A stretch of DNA of 64,000 nt from Crocinitomicaceae bacterium (lineage in GTDB: Bacteria; Bacteroidota; Bacteroidia; Flavobacteriales_D; Crocinitomicaceae), in the NCBI GenBank assembly GCA_024639405.1, contig JAHEIL010000015.1, positions 55,018 to 119,017 on the forward strand, read 5' to 3'. The notes beneath the pieces are model-generated. The model ran no database searches. It had not been told where the DNA came from and saw only the letters and a program-made list of their open reading frames with translations. Positions within the stretch are counted from its first letter, which is position 1, and each line of letters starts with the position of its first letter. Below, in pieces: positions 44,599 through 51,864 of this stretch. Made by a program: the position numbers and the translations under genes.

Positions 44599-45433
44599 AG
44601 ATTACATAAAAGACCTGTTTAAAGATTCTCTAGAAAACTTAGAATCTCCTGTTCGGCCAGAACTTTGGAACGCGGTGTCTTCGTCAATTAGCACATCCTC
44701 TACACCTGCTGTTGGTTCAACTATTTTCTCTACTTCTAAACTAATAATAGCTTCTGTTTCTCTTATTACAATTGGAAGTTTTACGTATTATCTTTCAACA
44801 GATTCAACTCCTCAAAAAACGTTTGATTCATCTCAAAAAATTAATAAATCTTCATTAGAAGTGATGAATCAAGCTAGTAGAAAAGAGAAAAAATCTGCTG
44901 ATATTTATAACATTAAGAAGATCAATTCTAATAATCAACTCGATTTTAGCAATCAATCATACGAGTTACCAGTTGTTGATTTTACAAACTCACCTATTAT
45001 TAATACTGTAGTTTCCAATTCAAACAACCCTGTTTTGGAAAACCATTCTTCGGAATTAGTTTCTAATATTATTGAACAAAAACCGAATCAAACTCCCGTT
45101 TCAACCCCTTTAATTGAAGAAACAAATCAATCGATTAATAATATTGAAACAACGGATCATCAATTTGTTTTACCAAATGTGTTTACACCAAACAATGATG
45201 GTTCAAATGATAAGTTTGAAATCAAAGGATTAAATTTGACAGATTTTAGTTTGGTTATTATTAATTCCAAAAACGAAACGATTTTCCAAACAACCGAGAA
45301 TGATTTTTCTTGGGATGGTCGTCTACAAAATGGTGATTTAGCTCCTTCCGGAAATTATATCTATTACATTGTAGGTAAAACCATAAGTAAAAAAGATTAC
45401 ACAAAGATATCTCAACTATCCATTATATATTAA
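44588..45433 (+). CDS. Membrane anti-sigma-like protein with C-terminal CHU_C domain
   Basis: 281 aa, starting at a TTG inside the sigma gene; no ATG lies near. The cytoplasmic N-terminus (about 1-45, DLFKDSLENLESPVRPELWNAV) resembles the short anti-sigma regions found beside ECF factors in Bacteroidota. One membrane helix follows (about 50-70), then a low-complexity Ser/Asn/Thr-rich periplasmic linker (about 75-185). At the end is a gliding-motility-associated C-terminal (CHU_C) domain, about 190-281: LPNVFTPNNDGSNDKFEIKG, then FSWDGRLQNG. CHU_C is normally a T9SS type B sorting signal on secreted proteins. Here it is tied to the inner membrane. The role as secretion or surface sensor is inference. 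A terminator follows. Confidence 0.82.
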   Translation: MKDKDYIKDLFKDSLENLESPVRPELWNAVSSSISTSSTPAVGSTIFSTSKLIIASVSLITIGSFTYYLSTDSTPQKTFDSSQKINKSSLEVMNQASRKEKKSADIYNIKKINSNNQLDFSNQSYELPVVDFTNSPIINTVVSNSNNPVLENHSSELVSNIIEQKPNQTPVSTPLIEETNQSINNIETTDHQFVLPNVFTPNNDGSNDKFEIKGLNLTDFSLVIINSKNETIFQTTENDFSWDGRLQNGDLAPSGNYIYYIVGKTISKKDYTKISQLSIIY

Positions 45434-45440
45434 TTAAAAA

Positions 45441-45467
45441 AGCCCTTAAGTAATTAAGGGCTTTTTT
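45441..45467. terminator. Bidirectional terminator between the sigma operon and tRNA-Cys
   Basis: Nine-bp perfect stem AGCCCTTAA / TTAAGGGCT with a GTAA loop, A-run on the left and T-run on the right. It can stop transcripts from both sides. Confidence 0.92.
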
Positions 45468-45470
45468 GTG

Positions 45471-45541
45471 AGGTTTCGAGCGGATTCGAACCGCTGTACA
45501 CAGTTTTGCAGACTGGTGCCTAGCCGCTCGGCCACGAAACC
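45471..45541 (-). tRNA. tRNA-Cys (GCA)
   Basis: Read on the minus strand, the sequence folds into a full cloverleaf: 7-bp acceptor stem GGTTTCG / CGAAACC, D arm GCCGAGCGGCTAGGC, anticodon loop CTGCAAA with anticodon GCA between CAGT and ACTG, and a T arm with GGTTCGAATCC. Discriminator base is U73, as expected for tRNA-Cys. CCA is not encoded. It lies 40 bp downstream of folB on the same strand, with its own variant promoter possible. Confidence 0.96.
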
Positions 45542-45552
45542 AAATTGGATTG

Positions 45553-45560
45553 CGAAGATA
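45553..45560 (-). promoter_or_regulatory. Variant -7 element (TATCTTCG) before tRNA-Cys
   Basis: Minus-strand TAnnTTCG, 11 bases upstream of the tRNA 5' end. Same TTCG variant as before rnr and the EamA gene. Initiation here would fit a short precursor. Confidence 0.4.
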
Positions 45561-45581
45561 ATAAAAAATTATTAAATTAAC

Positions 45582-45935
45582 TTATTCTTCTATTATTATT
45601 GCTACGTTATCTACATCTCCATTGATTGGAGGACAGATTTTAGTAACTTTAATTTTTAAGTAATCGATATTCTTAATTTCTTGTTTAATTCTATAGATAA
45701 TGCGTTGACCAACATGTTCTATTAATTTTGATCGAATTGCCATTTCTTCACAAACAATTTTATTAATATCAACATAATCGATTGTTTGTGTTAAATCATC
45801 ATTTTTTGCAGCAAGCGAAAAGTTTGTATTTAACATAACATCAACCAAATAGTTTCCACCAATTTTACCTTCTTCTTCTAAGCATCCGTGAAAAGCATAA
45901 ATTTTTATTCCATTAACTTCGATGGTATGTTTCAT
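45582..45935 (-). CDS. folB: Dihydroneopterin aldolase
   Basis: Folate pathway enzyme of 117 aa that cleaves dihydroneopterin to 6-hydroxymethyl-dihydropterin and glycolaldehyde. VNGIKIYAFHGCLEEEGKIGGNYLVDV contains the conserved YAFHG...E active-site start, TIDYVDINKIV the substrate-binding Tyr, and KVTKICPPI the conserved Lys near the C-terminus. The FolB tunnel-fold length fits. It lies 6 bp after gltX on the same strand and upstream of tRNA-Cys; this order is probably one transcript. Confidence 0.93.
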   Translation of the reverse strand: MKHTIEVNGIKIYAFHGCLEEEGKIGGNYLVDVMLNTNFSLAAKNDDLTQTIDYVDINKIVCEEMAIRSKLIEHVGQRIIYRIKQEIKNIDYLKIKVTKICPPINGDVDNVAIIIEE

Positions 45936-45941
45936 AGAAAA

Positions 45942-47459
45942 TTAATTTCCTTTAATTGTTGTAAGCCCTTGATTCATACGTTCTAAGCACTCTTCTTTTC
46001 CTAAAAAATTAGCAATTTCAAACATACTTGGCCCCATACCTTTTCCTGTTAATAATAATCTGAAGTTAGGCAATACATTTCCAATTCCCAAATTTCGTTC
46101 TGCTAAGAAATTTTTAAATTCACTTTCAATCGTTTCTGTTGTAAAGTTTTCAATTTCCGACAAACGATCTTTCCAAGCGGTTAAAATTTCGGGTGTTTCT
46201 ACTTTCCACTTTTTAGCAATTGTTTCTGAATCATAATTTAAAGGGCGTTCCAATAAGTAAGCTCCTTCCACCAAAATGTCTTCTAAAAACGTTGCGCGCT
46301 CTTTCATTAAACCACAAACTACTGATAATTGATTGATATCAAATTTATTAGCATGTTGTTCATTTAATAAGCTTGCAAGTTCATCATTTGAGGTGTTTCT
46401 TAAATAGTTTTGTTGAAACCATTTTGTTTTGTCCGGATCAAATTTTGCTCCAGCTTTAGAAACACGATCAAGTGTAAATGCTTCGCTAAGTTCTTCTAAG
46501 CTAAAAATTTCTTGTGTTGTACCCGGGTTCCAGCCCAAGAAAGCAAGCATGTTAATAAACGCACCGTTGAAATATCCTTTCTCACGGTAACCGGAATACA
46601 ACTCCCCTTCTGCTGTTGTCCAATTTGTTGGAAATACAGGGAAACCTAAACGGTCGCCATCTCTTTTAGAAAGCTTGCCATTTCCATCTGGACGTAATAG
46701 CAAGGGTAAATGAGCAAATTGAGGTGCCTCCCATCCAAATGCTTCATACAGCATAATGTGAAGTGGTGCTGACGGTAACCATTCTTCGCCACGAATTACA
46801 TGACTAATTTTCATTAAATAATCATCCACAATATTTGCCAAATGATAGGTTGGCATTCCATCACTTTTAAATAAAACTTTATCGTCAAGATTATTAGTAT
46901 TAACAACTACCCAACCACGAATAATATCTTCAAAACGAATGTCTTTGTTGCGCGGCATTTTCATACGAATAACATACGGCGTGCCTTCTGCCAACAATTC
47001 TTCAACTTGATCTTTTGATAGTGTTAAAGAATTTCTTAAAGTCGTTCGCGTAACATGATTGTATTGCCAGTTTGGCATTCCCATTTGTTTTGCTTTTTCA
47101 CGCATTAGTTCTAGCTCTTCAGCAGTATCAAAAGCATAATAAGCTTTATCTTCTTGAACCAATTGTTCAGCATATGGTTGATACAAGTGTTTTCTTTCCG
47201 ATTGCACATAAGGCCCGAATTCTCCACCTAATCCTGGTCCTTCCGTTGGACTAATTCCACACCACGCAAGCGCATCCATTATGTATTCCTGGGCACCAGG
47301 TACAAATCGTGTTTGATCTGTATCTTCTATTCTTATTAAGAAAGTCCCATTGTTTTTTTTAGCAAATAGATAATTGTAAAGCGCCGTTCTTACACCGCCC
47401 ATGTGTAATGGACCGGTTGGAGAAGGAGCAAATCGTACGCGAACAGGTTTGTTATTCAT
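45942..47459 (-). CDS. gltX: Glutamyl-tRNA synthetase
   Basis: Class I aminoacyl-tRNA synthetase, 505 aa. The HIGH-type motif is PSPTGPLHMGGVRTALYNYLFA; the KMSKS-type loop is GNGKLSKRDGDRLGFPVFP near residue 260. The C-terminal anticodon-binding helical region follows. TATCTTTA at 47474-47481, 14 bp before the ATG, is one mismatch from the -7 consensus. GatA is encoded in this window; if GatCAB is complete, this enzyme may also charge tRNA(Gln) with Glu. Likely cotranscribed with folB. Confidence 0.96.
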   Translation of the reverse strand: MNNKPVRVRFAPSPTGPLHMGGVRTALYNYLFAKKNNGTFLIRIEDTDQTRFVPGAQEYIMDALAWCGISPTEGPGLGGEFGPYVQSERKHLYQPYAEQLVQEDKAYYAFDTAEELELMREKAKQMGMPNWQYNHVTRTTLRNSLTLSKDQVEELLAEGTPYVIRMKMPRNKDIRFEDIIRGWVVVNTNNLDDKVLFKSDGMPTYHLANIVDDYLMKISHVIRGEEWLPSAPLHIMLYEAFGWEAPQFAHLPLLLRPDGNGKLSKRDGDRLGFPVFPTNWTTAEGELYSGYREKGYFNGAFINMLAFLGWNPGTTQEIFSLEELSEAFTLDRVSKAGAKFDPDKTKWFQQNYLRNTSNDELASLLNEQHANKFDINQLSVVCGLMKERATFLEDILVEGAYLLERPLNYDSETIAKKWKVETPEILTAWKDRLSEIENFTTETIESEFKNFLAERNLGIGNVLPNFRLLLTGKGMGPSMFEIANFLGKEECLERMNQGLTTIKGN

Positions 47460-47613
47460 CCTTTAATTTTTTGTAAAGATACAGACATTTAGGGATTTTT
47501 TTGTGACCAAATAGATGTTTTGTACAATCATATTTGTTTATTCTTCTGAAAAGTAGCTTATTTTTAGTTTTTTAGTTTTAATTTAGTCCTTTCATCATCA
47601 ATGTACGTTATTA

Positions 47614-50600
47614 ATGGAATCTTTTGAACAATTATTGGATCAAATTGATGGTTTTATTCGTAAATATTACAAAAACCAACTATTGCGTGGCCTTTTGCTA
47701 TTTGTAACTGTTTTTTTATTTTCCTTTTTATTTACTACAGTTTTCGAATTTACGCTTCGATTTAATACATTTATAAGAGGCTTGCTGTTTTTTAGTTTCC
47801 TGCTTACGAATGGTTTTTTGTTGTACCGTTTTTTTTTAGTTCCGTTTTTCAAATTAACTTCTTTTGGTAAACGAATTTCTCGTGAGCAAGCTGCTGATAT
47901 CATTGGAAAATTTTTTCCAGCTATTTCGGATCGTTTGAAAAACACACTTCAGCTTCAAAATGATTTATTAGAGAATGTGGGTAACATTGAGTTGTTAAAA
48001 GCAAGCGTCAATCAACGTTCTAACGCATTAAAATTAGTTCCTTTTCACACAGCGATTAATTTGAGTGAAAACAAACGTTATCTTAAATTCTTATTACCTG
48101 TTTTCTTATTGTTTATTCTTATAGGAATTGCCGCTCCTCATGTTTACAAAGATAGTGTTGAACGAGTTGTTCATTTTACTAAAATCTATAAAGAAAAAGC
48201 ACCATTTACGTTCGTTTTAACAGATAATAGTTTTACTATTGAAGAGGGTAAAGATTTAAAAATCGTTGTTTTAGTTGCAGGAAAAATACTTCCTGAAAAT
48301 GTATATCTTTCAAGTGAAAACGGTAAGTTTTTAATGAAAAAGACAGGCAAAAACACGTTTTCTAGCACAATAAAAAAAGTAAAAGCTTCTGGTTTTTTTC
48401 ATTTTGAAGCGAATGATTTTCTTAGTGATTCATACAAGATTAATGTGTTTGGAAAAGCTACAATTGGAAAGTTACAAGCCACGTTAATTTATCCAACGTA
48501 TTTAAATCGTTCTAATGAAACAATTCAAAATGTTGGTGATTTAACTATTCCAGAAGGAACACAAGTAAATTGGTCTGTACTGTCAAAAAACAGTAAATAC
48601 GTTGACTTTATTTCAAATGGAAAACGGTTTCATTTTAGTAAAAACGGTTTCAAATTAAGCCAAACTTACAAGAATTCAAGTATTATTAAGTTGAATTATG
48701 CGAATTTATACTTTCCTAAAGTAGATTCTACGGTGTTTAATGTTACTGTAGTGAAAGATGCCTATCCTTCGATTCAAGTATCACAATTGAAAGATAGCAT
48801 GTCTGATGGGCTTCATTATTTCAAAGGTTTAGCTTCCGATGATTACGGTTTAACTCATTTGAAGTTTGTCTATTCAATTATTAATGAAAAAGGGATTGTT
48901 AAAACGAACGTCTTGCCTGTTCAATCTGTTTCTGGCACCGAGAACACATTTGATTTTGCGGTTGATTTTAGAAGAGAAGCCGTTCAATTAAATGATCGAA
49001 TAGACTACTATTTTGAAGTGGTTGATAATGATGGTGTAAATGGAAATAAGAAGGCACGGTCTTCTGTTTATTCCTATAAACTTCCGTCATTAGATGAGTT
49101 AAACGAAACAAGAGATGAAGATCAGCAACAGATAAAAGCGAATTTGGATGATTTGTTGAAGCGCTCCAAAGATTTCCAAAAGAATTTGCAAAAATTAAAG
49201 AAGGAAGCTTTAAACGCTAAGACTTCAGATTGGAACAAAATGAACCAATTGAATCAATTGAAAGAAGAACAAAAAAGCATTGTTGAATCACTAGAAAAAT
49301 TGCAAAATAAAATCGATAAATCTTCGAAGGAACAAAACCAATTGTCTGAAATTGACAAACAACTTTTAGAAAAACAAGAGCAAATAGATAAATTGTTAGA
49401 ACAATTAATGGATGATGAACTTAAGAAACTACTAGATGATTTACAAAAGTTGTTACAAGAAAATGATAAAGACGAACTCAAAGATAAACTAGATAAATTA
49501 GACCAATCTTCTGAAAAAATGAAGAATCAATTGGATAGAAGTCTTGAAATGCTTAAAAAATTGCAATTAAATGAAAAAATTGATGCCATTGAAAAAGAAT
49601 TGAGAAGCCTGTCAAAAGATCAAAAGGATTTAAAAAATGAAACGTTAAAGAACGATACGCCTAAAGATAAGTTAGAAGATAAACAGCAAAAAATTAATGA
49701 TCAATTTGACCAACTCAAAGAAGATTTAAAAGAGATGGAGAAGCTGAATGAGGAGTTAAGTGATAAGATGGATATTAAAACCCCTGAAGACCTTAAAAAC
49801 GACACAGATCAAAACCTACAAGAGGCTAAAGAACAATTAGAAAAGAATAAAAAGAATAAAGCAACCGAAAAACAAGAGAAAGCTTCTGATAATTTGAAAA
49901 AAATGGCTGATCAATTGAATCAACAACAAGAGGAGGCAAATAAGCAAGAAGAAGAAGAAGACATTAATTCATTGAGAGCAATTTTAGACAATTTACTAAC
50001 ACTTTCTGTAGGTCAAGAATATTTATTGGTCAAGTTTCCTAAATTAAATTCAAATGATCCACTTTATAAACGATTAAGCAGGAAACAGCGTTCAATTATT
50101 GATGAAACAAAAATGGTTCGTGATAGTTTATTAGCACTTGCTAAGCGTCAGCCAAAAATAGCTTCTTTTGTAGATAAAGAACTAAACACTTTAAATTCTA
50201 ATCATAAATTATCTTTGGAAGATTTAGATGAACATGATCTAAGAAAATTGAATATTCATCAACAGGCCGCAATGACTTCTTTTAATAATTTGGCTTTATT
50301 ACTTAATGAATCACTTCAAAGTATGCAACAACAAATGCAAATGAAGATGGATGGAAACGGAAGTTGTTCTAAACCTGGCAAAGGAAAACCTAAACCTGGT
50401 GGTTCTTCTCCGGGAGACATGAAACAACTTTTAAAGAAACAATTGGATCAATTAAAAAAAGGGTCCAATCCAGATGGGAAACAACCTGGTGATAAAGACG
50501 GACAAGGCACCAAACCTGGCGGTTCCTCAGTTTCTAATCCTTTTGGATTAAGCAATAAAGAAACTGCAAAAATGGCTGCAGAGCAAACAGCATTGCGTAT

Positions 50601-50973
50601 GAAATTAGAAGAACTAAAAAACCAGTTGAATAAAGAGGGTAAGGGTAAAGGAAACCAATTAAATCCACTAATTAATGAACTTGAAAAACAAGAAAAGGAT
50701 TTGATCAATCGAAACTTTTCTAACGATTTAATTGAACGTCAAAAGAACATATTAACACGATTATTAGAGTCTGAAAAAGCATTAATGGAAAGAGGGTTCG
50801 AAGAAAAAAGAGAATCTAAATCAGGAAATAATCTTCCAAATGGTAACCAAATTCGATTTGATGAGTATAACAAACAAAAGTTAAAACAAATTGAATTATT
50901 GTACACTGTTGATCCAGTTTTTAAACAATATTATTTGGACAAGGCAAATCAATATTTCAATCAAAACTTTTAA
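47614..50973 (+). CDS. DUF4175 family membrane protein with long coiled coil
   Basis: 1119 aa. Two to three membrane helices at the N-terminus (about 22-72 and 152-172), then a periplasmic beta-rich region (about 185-500), a very long Lys/Glu/Gln coiled coil (about 500-800) and a Gly/Pro/Lys-rich tail with repeated KPGKGKPKPGG-like units (about 910-980). The family is annotated DUF4175; function is unknown. The position before an RsbW-like ATPase, ybeY and mnmG is common in Flavobacteriia. No signal peptidase site; likely inner membrane. Confidence 0.85.
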   Translation: MESFEQLLDQIDGFIRKYYKNQLLRGLLLFVTVFLFSFLFTTVFEFTLRFNTFIRGLLFFSFLLTNGFLLYRFFLVPFFKLTSFGKRISREQAADIIGKFFPAISDRLKNTLQLQNDLLENVGNIELLKASVNQRSNALKLVPFHTAINLSENKRYLKFLLPVFLLFILIGIAAPHVYKDSVERVVHFTKIYKEKAPFTFVLTDNSFTIEEGKDLKIVVLVAGKILPENVYLSSENGKFLMKKTGKNTFSSTIKKVKASGFFHFEANDFLSDSYKINVFGKATIGKLQATLIYPTYLNRSNETIQNVGDLTIPEGTQVNWSVLSKNSKYVDFISNGKRFHFSKNGFKLSQTYKNSSIIKLNYANLYFPKVDSTVFNVTVVKDAYPSIQVSQLKDSMSDGLHYFKGLASDDYGLTHLKFVYSIINEKGIVKTNVLPVQSVSGTENTFDFAVDFRREAVQLNDRIDYYFEVVDNDGVNGNKKARSSVYSYKLPSLDELNETRDEDQQQIKANLDDLLKRSKDFQKNLQKLKKEALNAKTSDWNKMNQLNQLKEEQKSIVESLEKLQNKIDKSSKEQNQLSEIDKQLLEKQEQIDKLLEQLMDDELKKLLDDLQKLLQENDKDELKDKLDKLDQSSEKMKNQLDRSLEMLKKLQLNEKIDAIEKELRSLSKDQKDLKNETLKNDTPKDKLEDKQQKINDQFDQLKEDLKEMEKLNEELSDKMDIKTPEDLKNDTDQNLQEAKEQLEKNKKNKATEKQEKASDNLKKMADQLNQQQEEANKQEEEEDINSLRAILDNLLTLSVGQEYLLVKFPKLNSNDPLYKRLSRKQRSIIDETKMVRDSLLALAKRQPKIASFVDKELNTLNSNHKLSLEDLDEHDLRKLNIHQQAAMTSFNNLALLLNESLQSMQQQMQMKMDGNGSCSKPGKGKPKPGGSSPGDMKQLLKKQLDQLKKGSNPDGKQPGDKDGQGTKPGGSSVSNPFGLSNKETAKMAAEQTALRMKLEELKNQLNKEGKGKGNQLNPLINELEKQEKDLINRNFSNDLIERQKNILTRLLESEKALMERGFEEKRESKSGNNLPNGNQIRFDEYNKQKLKQIELLYTVDPVFKQYYLDKANQYFNQNF

Positions 50974-50992
50974 GTTGTATTGAATTTATTTT

Positions 50993-51406
50993 ATGAGGGA
51001 AAATTTTGTTCTTGTTGATTCTTTAGAAATTGATTCTGATTTCTCTTCTATCAATAATGTTGAACTTTTTATTGATGAAATGTGTTTGAAATTATCTGTC
51101 TCAGATGACTTATACGGTAATGTTTTAATTGCTGTATCTGAAGCTGTAAACAATGCCATTCAACATGGAAATCAATTTTCTAAAACATTAAAAGTAACAT
51201 TAAATGTGTGTGACAGTGAGCAAGTGTTTAATTTCTCTGTTAGTGACAAGGGAAATGGTTTTGATGTTACTAACCTACCCGACCCTACCTCACCAGAAAA
51301 TGTTTTAAAGGAAAATGGCAGAGGTGTTTTTTTAATGAAAAATTTAGCTGATGAAGTTGAGTTCTTAGATAACGGTTCTTTAGTAAATTTGTATTTTAAT
51401 AAATGA
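50993..51406 (+). CDS. RsbW-like histidine-kinase-type ATPase (anti-sigma/serine kinase family)
   Basis: 137-aa stand-alone HATPase_c_2 domain. The N box is AVSEAVNNAIQHGN (near residue 47) and the G1 box is VSDKGNGFDVTNLPDPTSPENV, followed by GRGVFLMKNLADEV. Such proteins phosphorylate anti-anti-sigma factors or bind sigma factors. No cognate STAS-domain protein is adjacent, so the target is unknown. The stop overlaps ybeY by 4 bp. Confidence 0.85.
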   Translation: MRENFVLVDSLEIDSDFSSINNVELFIDEMCLKLSVSDDLYGNVLIAVSEAVNNAIQHGNQFSKTLKVTLNVCDSEQVFNFSVSDKGNGFDVTNLPDPTSPENVLKENGRGVFLMKNLADEVEFLDNGSLVNLYFNK

Positions 51407-51837
51407 TCGATTTTAATATTGTTGATGTAGAATTACCTTTTAACTGTGATGAAAAGTTTGTATCATGGATTACTTTTGTTGTTTTAAATGAAAAAAAAGA
51501 ATTAGGTCCTATTTCCTATGTTTTTACTTCAGATTCTTATTTGTTGGATATTAACAAACAATATTTGAATCATGATTATTATACAGATATTATAACTTTT
51601 GATTATACTGATGAAGGCTGTGTTTCTGGTGATTTGTTTATTTCTTATGAGCGAATAATAGATCATTCATCACAGTTTAATGTTGATATATTTGAAGAGT
51701 TTTTGCGTGTATGTGTTCATGGTGTCCTTCATTTGTTGGGCTACAAGGATAAGCGGCCAGAGGAAGAAGAATTAATGAGAAAAAAAGAATCCTATTATAT
51801 TCAAGAATATGTTTCACGTGAAACATATTCTATTTAA
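51403..51837 (+). CDS. ybeY: Endoribonuclease YbeY, altered third zinc ligand
   Basis: 16S rRNA-processing endoribonuclease, 144 aa. The metal motif reads HGVLHLLGYKDK: His106 and His110 are present, but the third His of the usual HGxLHLxGYDH motif is replaced by Asp116. I believe the same GYKD form is common in Bacteroidota homologues, so activity may be retained with another ligand. DIITFDYTDE and VSGDLFISYERI are conserved. The last residues VSRET are encoded by a perfect parS site, so the C-terminal tail may have been shaped by that DNA. Confidence 0.88.
   Translation: MIDFNIVDVELPFNCDEKFVSWITFVVLNEKKELGPISYVFTSDSYLLDINKQYLNHDYYTDIITFDYTDEGCVSGDLFISYERIIDHSSQFNVDIFEEFLRVCVHGVLHLLGYKDKRPEEEELMRKKESYYIQEYVSRETYSI
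51810..51825. promoter_or_regulatory. parS centromere site 1 (ParB binding)
   Basis: Perfect match to TGTTTCACGTGAAACA, the ParB consensus. The surrounding bases extend the palindrome to 26 bp (51805-51830). Lies inside the ybeY 3' end. Confidence 0.93.
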
Positions 51838-51840
51838 TTT

Positions 51841-51856
51841 TGTTTCACGTGAAACA
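51841..51856. promoter_or_regulatory. parS centromere site 2 (ParB binding)
   Basis: Second perfect TGTTTCACGTGAAACA, 15 bp after the first, between ybeY and mnmG and ending 8 bp before the mnmG ATG. It sits where a ribosome site would be. Confidence 0.93.
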
Positions 51857-51864
51857 TTTGTCTT

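Noticed and set aside
45434-45470. Hairpin as part of the tRNA-Cys precursor structure
   Set aside because: Stem and T-run explain it fully as a bidirectional terminator.
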